A DNA stretch of 64,000 nt from Streptomyces mayonensis (GCF_018982965.1 NZ_JACBYP010000017.1:1-64000), one strand, 5' to 3'; shown: positions 49,568 to 57,812, counted from the first letter of the stretch. The notes: a model not told the origin generated them from the letters alone. Numbers and translations are program-made.

Positions 49568-50773
49568 ATGACCGCTGTGATCCGTACGGTCCGGGAAGCA
49601 GTGCGGGGACGCCGGCCCGTGGCCGCGGTGTGGTGGGAGGCGTGTGCCGTCGGACGGTCCGTCCGGGCGGCCTGGCGCGGGCCCGGACGCGAACGCGACC
49701 TGGTGGTGCAGTCGCTGAAGGCCGCGGGGGCGGCGCTGCTCGCCTGGGCGGTGGCGGGTGTCTGGCTGGGCGACCCGATGGCGCTGATGGCCCCCTGGGT
49801 CGCGCTCGTCCTGGTGCAGGCCACCGTCTACAGCTCGGTGCGGCAGGCCGGGCAGCAGTTCGCGGCGATCTGCGCCGGCGCGCTGGTGGCGTCGGCCGCC
49901 CAGGCGATCGCGGACGACCACACGGGGGCCCTGGCACTGTCCCTCCCGCTGCTGATGCTGATGGCGAACTGGTCCCGCTTCGGCCGGCAGGGCATCTACG
50001 CGGCCACCACCGCCGTGTTCGTGCTGGCCTCCGGCACGGCGGTGTCGGCGGCCGCGGTCGGGCACCGGGTGGGACAGGCCGCGCTCGGCGCGGTCGTCGG
50101 CGTCGCGGTCAACGCCTTCGTCCTGCCGCCGATCCACCTGAGGGACGTGCGCGAGAACCTCGCCGCGCTGGCTCGGGAGTCGGGCGACCTCCTGCACGGC
50201 GTCGCCACGGGCCTGCGGGAGGGCGAGTGGGACGCGCAGAGCGCGGCCGGCTGGTCGAGCGAGGCCGCGCGGCTCGGACGGCGGCTGGACGCCCTGTACT
50301 CGGCGCGCTCCTGGAGCCGGGAGAGCCTGCGGCTCACCTCCGGCCCGCTGCGCAGGCTGCAGCGCGTGCCCGCCACCGTGCCGCCCGAGGACGAGGACCA
50401 GCGGTGGAGCCGCGTCACCGGGAACATCACGGCGCTCACCCGGACGCTGGTGGTGACGGTCGACGAGCACCGCACCCCCGCACCGCCGGAAGGGCCGGTG
50501 CTGGACCTCTACGCACGGCTGCTGGGACTGATCGGGGACGCCTGCCACGCCGAGGCGGACCGGCTCCTCGGGAAGTCCGCGGGGCCGGGTCCGACGGCGA
50601 CCGAGACCACGGAGACGACGATGGACGAGTTGCACCGGCGGCTGCAGGAGGGGTTGCGGGAACACGCCGGGCAGGGCGCCGCGCGGACGGCGGTCCTCGG
50701 CACTCTGGTGCTCCAGGCGGAGAACCTGTGGGCCGAGATCGTGCCCGAGCCGGACGAATCCGCCGAGCAGTGA
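49568..50773 (+). CDS. FUSC/ArAE-family membrane protein (copy 1)
   Basis: This 401-residue protein starts at ATG 49568. The N-terminal 200 residues hold about six membrane segments with the FUSC-like block APWVALVLVQATVYSSVRQAGQQF. The C-terminal half is soluble and helical, rich in Arg/Glu. FUSC/ArAE proteins include aromatic-acid and fusaric-acid exporters, but most actinobacterial members are uncharacterised. It is a paralogue of the protein at 53411-54676. Confidence 0.82.
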   Translation: MTAVIRTVREAVRGRRPVAAVWWEACAVGRSVRAAWRGPGRERDLVVQSLKAAGAALLAWAVAGVWLGDPMALMAPWVALVLVQATVYSSVRQAGQQFAAICAGALVASAAQAIADDHTGALALSLPLLMLMANWSRFGRQGIYAATTAVFVLASGTAVSAAAVGHRVGQAALGAVVGVAVNAFVLPPIHLRDVRENLAALARESGDLLHGVATGLREGEWDAQSAAGWSSEAARLGRRLDALYSARSWSRESLRLTSGPLRRLQRVPATVPPEDEDQRWSRVTGNITALTRTLVVTVDEHRTPAPPEGPVLDLYARLLGLIGDACHAEADRLLGKSAGPGPTATETTETTMDELHRRLQEGLREHAGQGAARTAVLGTLVLQAENLWAEIVPEPDESAEQ

Positions 50774-50838
50774 CCCACATCACCCCAAAACACGACAGAC
50801 GGTGGAACACCGGCAGGTACTTCGCCGTTGAACCGTAC

Positions 50839-50951
50839 GTGGATACGGATGGGACAGTGTCCCCGGGCCTCACCATTCGCCCACAGGGAAGATCGTTCGG
50901 CTGAAGCCCTGTGGAGCTCCCCGCCGAGAGGCGACCGCCATCCGTATCCAC
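50839..50951 (+). ncRNA. Candidate structured RNA (multi-stem leader element)
   Basis: GTGGATACGGATGG (50839-50852) and CCATCCGTATCCAC (50938-50951) are perfect 14-bp complements 85 bases apart. Three inner hairpins lie between: GGGAC/GTCCC (50851-50855 with 50859-50863), CCACAGGG/CCCTGTGG (50881-50888 with 50908-50915), and CGCC-GAGA-GGCG with a GNRA tetraloop (50922-50933). A terminator-like hairpin follows and the epimerase gene begins at 51075, a layout like a riboswitch. I match it to no known family; a palindromic mobile remnant is an alternative. The strand is inferred from the downstream gene. Confidence 0.5.
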
Positions 50952-50960
50952 CCCGAAGCC

Positions 50961-50994
50961 GCCCCGGCCGTGATTCCCCCGTCGCGGCCGGGGC
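50961..50994 (+). terminator. Terminator-like hairpin downstream of the structured element
   Basis: GCCCCGGCCG (50961-50970) pairs perfectly with CGGCCGGGGC (50985-50994), followed by TTCC. It lies ten bases after the structured element and 80 bases before the epimerase GTG, so it could be a regulated attenuator. Confidence 0.65.
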
Positions 50995-51074
50995 TTCCGC
51001 ATGCGCGTGCCTCCGCGCCGCCACGGGTACCCGGTGGCCTCGGCAACGGGCAGGCGGCGGAGAGGAGCGGCACC

Positions 51075-52106
51075 GTGAGCAGCACAACGGGCAGCAGGAT
51101 CGTGGTCACGGGCGCCACCGGCAACGTGGGCAGCAGCGTCGTGCGGCTGCTCTCGGAGGACCCGCAGGTGGGGTCCGTGCTGGGGCTGGCCCGGCGGACT
51201 CCCGGGTGGTCGCCCGCGAAGACGGAGTGGGCCACGGCCGATCTGGCCTCGGACCGGACCGACCTGGCCCGCCACTTCGCCGGCGCGGACGCGGTGGTGC
51301 ACCTGGCCTGGGCCTTCCAGCCGACGCACGACCCGGCGACGACCTGGCGCACGAACGTACTGGGCTCCCTCCGGGTCTTCGACGCGGTGGCAGCGGCCGG
51401 AGTGCCGGCGCTGGTGCACGCCTCCTCGGTCGGCGCGTACTCACCGGGGCCGAAGGACCACGCGGTGGACGAGTCGTGGCCGACGCACGGCTGGCCGGAC
51501 GCCGCGTACTGCCGCGAGAAGGCCTATCTGGAGCGGGTCCTGGACACCTTCGAGCGGGACCGTCCCGGCATCCGGGTGGTGCGGATGCGCCCCGCCTTCC
51601 TCTTCAAGCGCGAGTCGGCCAGCGAGCAGCGCCGCATCTTCGGCGGCCGGTTCCTGCCGGGTCCGGTGGCGCGCCCCGGCCTCCTCCCCTTCCTGCCGGA
51701 CGTCCCCGGGCTCCGGGTGCAGGCCCTGCACACCGACGACGCGGCCGACGCCTACCGGCTGGCGGTACGCTCCGCCGATGCTCGCGGGCCGTTCAACCTG
51801 GCGGCCGATCCGCCGGTGGACGCGCGGCTGCTGGGCGGGACGACCGGAACGCGTCCGGTGCGGCTGCCCCGCACCGCGGCCCGCTCGGCCGTCGCCGCCG
51901 CGTGGGGACTGCGCCTGCTGCCCGCCTCGCCGCACCTGTTCGACGCGGTGCTCGGGCTGCCGCTCATGGACTGCACGCGGGCGCGGGTGGAGCTGGGCTG
52001 GCGGCCCACGCGTACGGCCACGGAGGTGCTGGAGGAATTCCTGCGCGGTTTCCGGCAGGGGGCCGGCGCGGACACCGTGCCGCTGCGGGGGCGCAAGGTC
52101 GGCTGA
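51075..52106 (+). CDS. NAD-dependent epimerase/dehydratase (extended SDR)
   Basis: 343 residues from GTG 51075 after GAGAGGAG. The NAD site is VVTGATGNVGSSVV. Active-site Ser and Tyr-Lys appear as HASSVGAYSPG and AYCREKAYLERVL (YCREK in place of YxxxK). The middle and C-terminal parts match uncharacterised UDP-sugar-epimerase-like proteins. Substrate unknown. The gene may be controlled by the structured leader and terminator immediately upstream. Confidence 0.85.
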   Translation: MSSTTGSRIVVTGATGNVGSSVVRLLSEDPQVGSVLGLARRTPGWSPAKTEWATADLASDRTDLARHFAGADAVVHLAWAFQPTHDPATTWRTNVLGSLRVFDAVAAAGVPALVHASSVGAYSPGPKDHAVDESWPTHGWPDAAYCREKAYLERVLDTFERDRPGIRVVRMRPAFLFKRESASEQRRIFGGRFLPGPVARPGLLPFLPDVPGLRVQALHTDDAADAYRLAVRSADARGPFNLAADPPVDARLLGGTTGTRPVRLPRTAARSAVAAAWGLRLLPASPHLFDAVLGLPLMDCTRARVELGWRPTRTATEVLEEFLRGFRQGAGADTVPLRGRKVG

Positions 52107-52134
52107 GGACGGAACGACCCCGCTCGCGGGCGGT

Positions 52135-52449
52135 TCAGCCGGAGGACTCGTCCGGCACCGGGTGCTCGGGGTGGACGGCGCCCGAGTGCGGTGCACCGCG
52201 GCGGCCCGTTCCCGCCTCGTCGGTGTCGGGCACGTCGGTCGGGGGCGGCCCGGCGGCCGGGTCGTCGCCCGGCTCCCCTGCGCCGCCCTCGGCCCCGTCG
52301 TCCTCCGGGCCCTGGAGGTGCTCGCGCTGCTCACGGGTGGGCGCGGCGGCCTCCCACGGGTCGTCGTGGTCGCCGGCCTGCTGGTCCGGCATGTCCCTCG
52401 GGACCGGGGTGCCGTTCTCACCCGGCCCCTCGTGGCGGCGGTCCGTCAC
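52135..52449 (-). CDS. 104-residue acidic disordered hypothetical protein
   Basis: GTG 52449 follows GGAAGGAG at a good distance. The product is almost entirely Asp, Glu, Gly, Pro, His and Ala, with no hydrophobic core, Cys or membrane segment, and so is probably intrinsically disordered. Codon bias is consistent with real coding and similar proteins are common in Streptomyces. Function unknown. Confidence 0.6.
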   Translation of the reverse strand: MTDRRHEGPGENGTPVPRDMPDQQAGDHDDPWEAAAPTREQREHLQGPEDDGAEGGAGEPGDDPAAGPPPTDVPDTDEAGTGRRGAPHSGAVHPEHPVPDESSG

Positions 52450-52480
52450 GGCACGCTCCTTCCGGCGGTCTCCGGGTCAC

Positions 52481-52540
52481 CTGTCCCCGGTTCGTCTGTC
52501 TCCGGTTCGTCGGTTTCCCGTTCGTCTGTCTCCCGTTCGT
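52481..52540. repeat. Four tandem 15-bp units ending GTTCGT
   Basis: Units at 52481, 52496, 52511 and 52526 follow the pattern CTGTCTCCGGTTCGT, with one to four differences each. The array starts about 32 bases upstream of the disordered protein start codon. Confidence 0.85.
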
Positions 52541-52748
52541 ACCAGCGGCTCCGGGTACCTCCGCGCCGAGCGGTGAAACCTCACTGCGGAACTGCCCGCC
52601 GTGCGCGAGGAAGGCTCGCCCCCTTCCTGGTCCGTGCTCTCCTGACCCGACCTGCGAACCCACGATGGCCGCCGGCCACGCCTGCCGCTGAAACCGCCCT
52701 CGGAAAATCACTGGCCCTTCGGCGATCCGGCTATCTATGGTAGACGAA

Positions 52749-52767
52749 AACCTAGAGCCCCTAGGTT
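52749..52767. promoter_or_regulatory. Palindromic operator AACCTAG-N5-CTAGGTT
   Basis: Perfect 7-bp arms (52749-52755 and 52761-52767) flank AGCCC, 33 bases before the FBP gene start and next to TTGACT. The CCTAG core is rare in this GC-rich genome, so a specific regulator site is likely. Confidence 0.6.
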
Positions 52768-52800
52768 GACTCTCGTGACCGCAGATCCAGGGAGACTCCC

Positions 52801-53295
52801 GTGAGAGCACTCGTCGAGCAGGACGTCCGCGCCTCGTTCATCAATTGTTCCAAGGGCGAGACCAAGCGCCTGGCCGTCCCCCGCGACCTCGCCGAACGCC
52901 CCTGGGACGACCTCGACTTCCTCGGCTGGCGGGACCCCGGCGCGCCGGACCGCAGCTACCTCGTCACCGACCACGACGGGCAGCTCACCGGCGTGGCCCT
53001 GCGGTTCCAGCCCGCCCGGAGCGGCTTCTTCCAGCGCAGCCTGTGCGCGCTGTGCCTCACCGCGCACCCCCGGGGAGGTGTCTCCCTGATGACGGCGCGC
53101 AAGGCGGGCGCGGCGGGGCGCGAGGGCAACTCGGTGGGCCTGTACATGTGCACCGACCTGGCCTGTTCCCTGTACCTGCGGGGCAAGAAGGTCCCCGGGG
53201 GCGGCACCCGCATCGAGGAGAGCCTGACGCTGGAGGAGCAGGTCGCCCGGACCCTCGGCAACCTGTCCGGCTTCCTCGCCAAGGTGACCGGCTGA
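52801..53295 (+). CDS. FBP-domain (EF-G-binding-like) zinc-finger protein
   Basis: 164 residues from GTG 52801 after AGGGAG. The C-terminal treble-clef zinc finger has Cys pairs LCALCLT and MCTDLACSLY, matching the FBP domain also found in FusB-type EF-G-binding proteins. The N-terminal part is GWRDPGAPDRSYLV-like beta structure. FusB rescues EF-G from fusidic acid on the ribosome; a similar translation-factor interaction is plausible here but unproven. A perfect palindrome in the promoter suggests dedicated control. Confidence 0.85.
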   Translation: MRALVEQDVRASFINCSKGETKRLAVPRDLAERPWDDLDFLGWRDPGAPDRSYLVTDHDGQLTGVALRFQPARSGFFQRSLCALCLTAHPRGGVSLMTARKAGAAGREGNSVGLYMCTDLACSLYLRGKKVPGGGTRIEESLTLEEQVARTLGNLSGFLAKVTG

Positions 53296-53410
53296 AGATC
53301 GCGGACGCGCGCCGGCGTCCGGCGCGTGGGAACCGCAACCGCCCCCTGTGCCCGGCTACCGTCCTTGTCCGGATACGTTCGAGGCGCCTGGGGAAGGGAA
53401 CAGCCCGAGG

Positions 53411-54676
53411 ATGCGGGATGTGCGGGATCTGCGTGAGGCCGCCAGGTCGGCACTGCGGCGGGTGAAGTGGCTCAGCGACCCCGTGGTCGCGCAGGCACTG
53501 CGCTCGGCCGCCGCCGCCTCCATCGCCTACGTCATCGCGGTGCGCCTGACCCCGGACAAGTCGGCGGCACCCCTCACCGCGCCCCTGACGGCGCTGCTGG
53601 TCGTCCAGGTCACCCTGTACGCCACGCTCAAGATGAGTTTCCGCCGGGTGAACGCGGTGGTGGCCGGTGTCCTGGTCGCCATCGCCTTCAGCCAGCTGGT
53701 CGGGCTGAGCTGGTGGAGTCTGGGTCTGCTGATCGTGTCGGCGCTGGGCGTCGGGCACCTGGTGCGGGCACACGAGTTCACGGCCGAGGTCGCGATCAGC
53801 GCGATGCTGGTGCTCGGGGTGACCTCGCACGGGAGCCTGGCCTGGGCCCGGGTGGTGGAGACCCTGATCGGGGCGACCGTGGGGCTGGCCTTCAACCTGT
53901 TCCTGGCTCCCCCGGTGTGGGTGGAACAGGCCGGCGAGTCGGTCGTGGGGCTGGCCCGGCAGGTGCGCCAACTGCTGCTGCGGATGGGCGAGGAGGCGGC
54001 CGGCAGCACGCCCTTCCACGAGGCGGCGGCCCGGTTGCACGAGGCACGGCGGCTCGACCACGACATCGGCGAGGTGGACGAGGACCTCCGTCAGGCCGAG
54101 GACAGCCTGCGGTTCAACCCCCGGGTGCGCGAGGGGCTGCTGCACCGGGTGGTGCTGCGCACCGGTCTGGACACCCTGGAGATCTGCACGGTGGTCATGC
54201 GGGTCCTCGCCCGCAGCTTCACCGACCTCGCCAAGGAACGCGAGCCCGATCCCCTCTTCGCGCCGGAGACCGGCGCCGCGGTCCAGCAGTTGCTCTCCGA
54301 GATCGCCGACGCCGTGGTGAGCTTCTCGGTCCTCGTCACCACGAACGCCAGTGACGACGCCGAGTCCGCGGAGGCGCGGCTGGCCGCCGAGCTGCGGCAG
54401 GCCGCGGTCACCCGGGACCGGCTGGACGAGCTGCTCCTTCAGGAGGTCCGGCGTGACTCCCGGCAGTGGCAGTTGCGGGGTGCGGTGCTGGCGGAGGTCA
54501 ACCGCATCATCGACGAGATGGACACCGAACACCGTTCCCGCCGGCTCCTGGAGGAGCTGGACCGGCACACGCGCGAGCAGCGCGAACGCATGCCGCGGCT
54601 GACCCGGCTGCGGGACCGGGCCCGCGGCCTGCTGCGCCGGCGGAACCGCAAAGCGCCCGCGGGGCGTTCCTCCTGA
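53411..54676 (+). CDS. FUSC/ArAE-family membrane protein (copy 2)
   Basis: 421 residues from ATG 53411. Six membrane segments in the first 170 residues include LTAPLTALLVVQVTLYATLKMSFRRV, parallel to copy 1 at 49568. The long soluble C-terminal region (residues 190-421) is coiled-coil-like, with many Arg/Glu and Leu repeats. The role may be export of an aromatic compound or envelope maintenance. It follows the FBP gene by 115 bases. Confidence 0.85.
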   Translation: MRDVRDLREAARSALRRVKWLSDPVVAQALRSAAAASIAYVIAVRLTPDKSAAPLTAPLTALLVVQVTLYATLKMSFRRVNAVVAGVLVAIAFSQLVGLSWWSLGLLIVSALGVGHLVRAHEFTAEVAISAMLVLGVTSHGSLAWARVVETLIGATVGLAFNLFLAPPVWVEQAGESVVGLARQVRQLLLRMGEEAAGSTPFHEAAARLHEARRLDHDIGEVDEDLRQAEDSLRFNPRVREGLLHRVVLRTGLDTLEICTVVMRVLARSFTDLAKEREPDPLFAPETGAAVQQLLSEIADAVVSFSVLVTTNASDDAESAEARLAAELRQAAVTRDRLDELLLQEVRRDSRQWQLRGAVLAEVNRIIDEMDTEHRSRRLLEELDRHTREQRERMPRLTRLRDRARGLLRRRNRKAPAGRSS

Positions 54677-54725
54677 GGAGCGGTGACACACGGAAGCAGG
54701 GCTTCACTCAGGAGGGAGCGCGGGG

Positions 54726-55775
54726 ATGAGCGACACCGGCGCAACGGGCGTACGGATCGACGGGAACGGGCTGGTGCTGCCGGGCGGTGCGCGGGTGCGG
54801 TTCGTGCGCACCCTGCGGCTGCCCGAGACGGGCACCCATCCGCTGCCGCCCGGCCTGGGCGACTTCCCGGTCCGCCGGGTCGCCGACCACGCCGACACCG
54901 TGCCCGAGTCGTGGCGGGCCCGCGGCGGGGTGATGCTGCCGGTGTATCTGCGCGAGGCCATGTGGCTGAGCTTCGCCGGTACGAGGGAGCCTGCCGCGCT
55001 CCAGGTCGGGGCCGGCAAGGTCTGCGCGGTCTCGGGGCGGCCCTGGAGCGACCGGCTGTCCCGGGATCCGCAGAACTACCTGGTCCTGCCGCGTCAGCCC
55101 TGGCTGGACGGCATCAACTCCGGGACGGGCACGGTCCGCCAGTTCGTGGCGGTGCCGCTCGGCATGGGGGCGACCGTCGAGGGCCAGGTGACCGGGGAGG
55201 AGGTCTGGGGCGGCGTCCAGTTGCAGGCCTTCCGCCTGAACGACACGGAGCTGGCCCGCTGGCGCCAGGAGGAGCGGCGCCGCGCCGAACTGCGGCGCCG
55301 GGCGGCCCGTTCGGGCGGTTCCCTCGGCGCCCCGGCACCGGCGTGCGCACCGGCCGCTCCCGGTTACGGCGCCGCGGCCGGGGCCCGTTCCGCACCGGCC
55401 ATGGGCCTGGGTGCCGGGGGCTCCATGCGCCAGGAGGTGTACCGCGACGAACGGCCCCTGGCCGACTGGGCCGAGCGTCCGGCCGGCCGGGTCTTCGTCC
55501 ACCTGGTGACGCCTCCGCAGTGGCGGCGCATCACCGGAGAGGAGCCGCCGCCGTCCCCCGTCGACCGGGCCGCGTACACCCGGGCGGGCCTGCCCTGGTA
55601 CGAGTACTACGACGAGGACGCCCACGACCTGGCACCCGGTGAGTCGCTCCAGGCCGTGCGACCCGTCGGGGACTGGCTCGGGGACGACCACGAACCGTGG
55701 CAGGCCCCGGCCGAGCAGCAGGTCCACCCGCTCAAGGACGCCCCGGGCAAGACGGTGGAGGACGGGGACTGGTAG
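54726..55775 (+). CDS. Hypothetical protein, actinobacterial
   Basis: This 349-residue protein has ATG preceded by GGAGGGAG. It has no signal peptide or membrane segment. Residues 1-180 contain beta-rich sequence (RIDGNGLVLPGGARVRFVRTLRLPE; VPLGMGATVEGQVTGEEVWGGVQLQAF). A Lys/Arg/Ala linker and a Trp/Tyr/Asp-rich C-terminus (GLPWYEYYDED) follow. I recognise no catalytic motif. It is 49 bases downstream of the FUSC gene and likely in the same operon. Confidence 0.8.
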   Translation: MSDTGATGVRIDGNGLVLPGGARVRFVRTLRLPETGTHPLPPGLGDFPVRRVADHADTVPESWRARGGVMLPVYLREAMWLSFAGTREPAALQVGAGKVCAVSGRPWSDRLSRDPQNYLVLPRQPWLDGINSGTGTVRQFVAVPLGMGATVEGQVTGEEVWGGVQLQAFRLNDTELARWRQEERRRAELRRRAARSGGSLGAPAPACAPAAPGYGAAAGARSAPAMGLGAGGSMRQEVYRDERPLADWAERPAGRVFVHLVTPPQWRRITGEEPPPSPVDRAAYTRAGLPWYEYYDEDAHDLAPGESLQAVRPVGDWLGDDHEPWQAPAEQQVHPLKDAPGKTVEDGDW

Positions 55776-56206
55776 GCGTGGTCCGGAAGCGGGACACGGG
55801 ACGACGGCCGGGGTCGCCCGGTGCGCGACGTGGACGGCGGCGCCTGCACCGGACGGCACCCCGGCGCCCGGTCCACAGGCAACGAGCCCCGGGCCACCAC
55901 GCCCACGGCGCTGTCCGCCCGATGAACGGCGCGCGCCCACCACGGCGGGCGCCCGGTCGACGGCGACGCCCGACGCGGCGCGCGCCGAACGCAGCGAGGT
56001 CAACGGCAGGACGGTGGCGCGGCGCGAGGCCCGGGACAGCGGCAGCGGCAGCGGCAGCGGCAGCGGCAGCGGCAGCGGCGGGAGCAACGCGGGGCGCGCG
56101 GTGACGGTTGGGACATGCGGCGGTTCGTCGGCCTGCTCGGGCGGACGGCCGCCGCGGCGGCACTACCCGTGGCGGTGAACTGCGGCCCGCAGGCGTGCCG
56201 TTCGCC
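55776..56206. other. Gene-free interval with AGCGGC microsatellite
   Basis: This 431-base convergent interval shows no supported gene. An AGCGGC hexanucleotide tract of seven units lies at 56038-56079. The rest is GC-rich with high Arg/Pro coding potential in several frames, typical of non-coding Streptomyces DNA. Confidence 0.5.
56038..56079. repeat. Seven tandem AGCGGC units
   Basis: Perfect hexanucleotide array of 42 bases in the intergenic region; a likely slippage product. Confidence 0.95.
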
Positions 56207-56932
56207 TCAGCCGTCGCCGTCCGTGCGCTGCCGCTGCAGTGCGCGGGGGCAGGAGGCGGCGCTCGCCTGTGCCAGCAGGACGTGCACCCGTTCGGTGAGC
56301 TGGGCGACGTCGTCGGCGGGCGCGTGGAAGGGCAGGCGTACGTCGCCGTGGGAGCGGATGCGCTCGATGCGCAGCGTCAGCCCGTGCCGGTCGACCGCGA
56401 GGGGACGCACCCGCACCGCGCCGTGCAGGCTGTCGGGGTCGACGAGCCGGGTCAGCCGGTCCACCGCGTCGCCGTGGCAGTCGGCGAGGTGGGTCAGCAG
56501 CCGGGCCTCGGCCAGGGCCAGCGGGTCGGGCGCGGCGGCGGTGAACTCGTCGACGTCGACCACGACGGCCCCGGAGGGCTGCCGCAGGACCACGCGGGTG
56601 GGCCGGAAGGCGAGGTGTCCGTCCTCCAGCGCGAACCAGCCGGCGAGCCAGAGCCTGGCCCTGATCCGGCCGCGCACCGGGACGGGCGCCACGTCGGCGA
56701 ACTCCAGCACGGCGGACGGCTCTCCGCGCGGCGCGCAGATCGCCGCCGCCACCAGCGCGCTGTCCTCGGGCACGTGCAGGAGGATCCGGCCGTCGTCGGC
56801 CACGGTGTGCGCGCCGACGAACTCCTCCCGGCCGCCCTCGGCCGTCACCGCGCACGACCATGCGGCGGCGAGCACGGAGCGGGCCTGCTCCGCCGCCGCG
56901 GGCGCGGCCGTCCAGGCGTTGCGGTCACCCAT
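56207..56932 (-). CDS. DUF2470 (HugZ-like heme-utilisation) protein under an iron box
   Basis: 241 residues from ATG 56932. The C-terminal half matches DUF2470, the domain of HugZ-type heme-degrading proteins: LLTHLADCHGDAVDRLTRL, then VRPLAVDRHGLTLRIER and RLPFHAPADDVAQLTERVHVLL. The N-terminal half is a split-barrel flavin-reductase-like fold (VHVPEDSALVAA in this strand). A perfect iron box lies 24 bases upstream of the start, so expression should rise when iron is scarce, supporting a role in heme or siderophore iron use. Confidence 0.88.
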   Translation of the reverse strand: MGDRNAWTAAPAAAEQARSVLAAAWSCAVTAEGGREEFVGAHTVADDGRILLHVPEDSALVAAAICAPRGEPSAVLEFADVAPVPVRGRIRARLWLAGWFALEDGHLAFRPTRVVLRQPSGAVVVDVDEFTAAAPDPLALAEARLLTHLADCHGDAVDRLTRLVDPDSLHGAVRVRPLAVDRHGLTLRIERIRSHGDVRLPFHAPADDVAQLTERVHVLLAQASAASCPRALQRQRTDGDG

Positions 56933-56955
56933 CCTCAACCTCCGTCGTTCAATCA

Positions 56956-56974
56956 TTAGGTAAGGCTCACCTAA
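56956..56974 (-). promoter_or_regulatory. DmdR1/IdeR iron box
   Basis: TTAGGTAAGGCTCACCTAA at 56956-56974 is a 19-base DtxR-family site. It matches the Streptomyces consensus TTAGGTTAGGCTCACCTAA at 18 of 19 positions and lies 24 bases before the DUF2470 start. Iron-loaded DmdR1 should repress the gene. Confidence 0.88.
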
Positions 56975-57080
56975 CCTATCGGAGATCGGGGTGCGCGCCA
57001 ACCACATCGCGTGATCTTTGCGTGACTTTTCCGCGCGCCCGGTCCCCGCGCCCCGGAGCTGCGGGCCACTCCGGGGGCGT

Positions 57081-57689
57081 TCAGGCCTCGATCGCCCCCA
57101 GCAGCGCCCGTGCACACAGGTCCCGCACCTGCTCGCGGGCCGGCTCCGGATCCCGCAGCCACTCCAGGCAGACCGCGGTGGTGAACGCCAGCCACCCGCG
57201 CACCGCCAGCCGCACGTCCGTGCGCTCCCCGAAGGCCGGGCCGAACTCCGGGTCGGCGGCCAGGGCGGCGAGGATCTGCCGTTCCTGCGCGGCGAGCGCC
57301 CGCCGGTAGACCCCGCGCACCGCCTGGTCGCCGGCCGCGTCGGCGCGGTGGAAGGCACGGTAGCCGTGGGCATGGGCCCGGACGTACTCGAGGTACGCGT
57401 CGAGGCCGGCGGCGAGCTGCTCGCGGACCGGGACGCCGGGGACGGCCGCCGTCATCCGCAGCATGCGCTCGCTCTCGCGCTCGACGACCGCCGCGAAGAA
57501 GTCCCGCTTGTTCGGGAAGTAGTGGTACAGCAGCCCGCGCGAGACCCCGGCGATCTCGGCGACCTGCTCGATCCGCACCTCGTCGTACGGGCTCTCCGAG
57601 AACAGTCGCGCCCCCACCGAGAGCAGCTGTTCCCGGCGTTCACCGGTGCTGAGCCTGCGGCGGGTGCTCCCGCCCTGGGTCGCGGCCAT
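57081..57689 (-). CDS. TetR-family regulator (Bm3R1-like position)
   Basis: 202 residues from ATG 57689. The N-terminal HTH is clear: LFSESPYDEVRIEQVAEIAGVSRGLLYHYFPNKRDFFAAVVERE (helices 2-4, residues about 29-70). The C-terminal ligand domain is helical. It is transcribed away from a CYP102-like P450, the same layout as Bm3R1 and P450 BM3, so it probably represses that P450 until a fatty acid or amphipathic ligand binds. An inverted repeat lies between the two genes. Confidence 0.9.
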   Translation of the reverse strand: MAATQGGSTRRRLSTGERREQLLSVGARLFSESPYDEVRIEQVAEIAGVSRGLLYHYFPNKRDFFAAVVERESERMLRMTAAVPGVPVREQLAAGLDAYLEYVRAHAHGYRAFHRADAAGDQAVRGVYRRALAAQERQILAALAADPEFGPAFGERTDVRLAVRGWLAFTTAVCLEWLRDPEPAREQVRDLCARALLGAIEA

Positions 57690-57702
57690 GACCGCACCTT
57701 AC

Positions 57703-57717
57703 TTGACGCAGGTTCAA
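57703..57717. promoter_or_regulatory. TetR operator candidate TTGA-N7-TCAA
   Basis: TTGACGCAGGTTCAA at 57703-57717 has perfect 4-bp arms around 7 bases in the 123-base space between the TetR gene and the P450 gene, where it could block both promoters. The left arm TTGACG also resembles a -35 box. Confidence 0.55.
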
Positions 57718-57812
57718 CAACGGGACGAGACTGGACCCGCGTTATTGAATCCATGTACAACAGGCTTGCCCCGGCACCGGCGGCACGCCGTTGCGTCTGA
57801 GGGAGATCGCGC

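Larger units (their letters stand above)
52450..52800. other. Divergent gene-free interval with repeats and operator
   Basis: This region between the disordered protein gene (minus) and the FBP gene (plus) contains the 15-bp tandem array at 52481-52540 and the palindrome at 52749-52767. No gene is supported. Confidence 0.55.

Noticed and set aside
50839..50951. Structured element considered as an insertion-sequence or MITE remnant
   Set aside because: Terminal inverted repeats are present, but there are no flanking target duplications and no transposase fragment. The inner hairpins and following terminator fit an RNA better. The mobile explanation is not fully excluded.
56115..56200. Short plus-strand frame beginning MRRFVGLLGRTAAAAALPV that looks like a signal peptide
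   Set aside because: It runs antisense into the DUF2470 gene without a plausible mature domain, and no ribosome site is visible.
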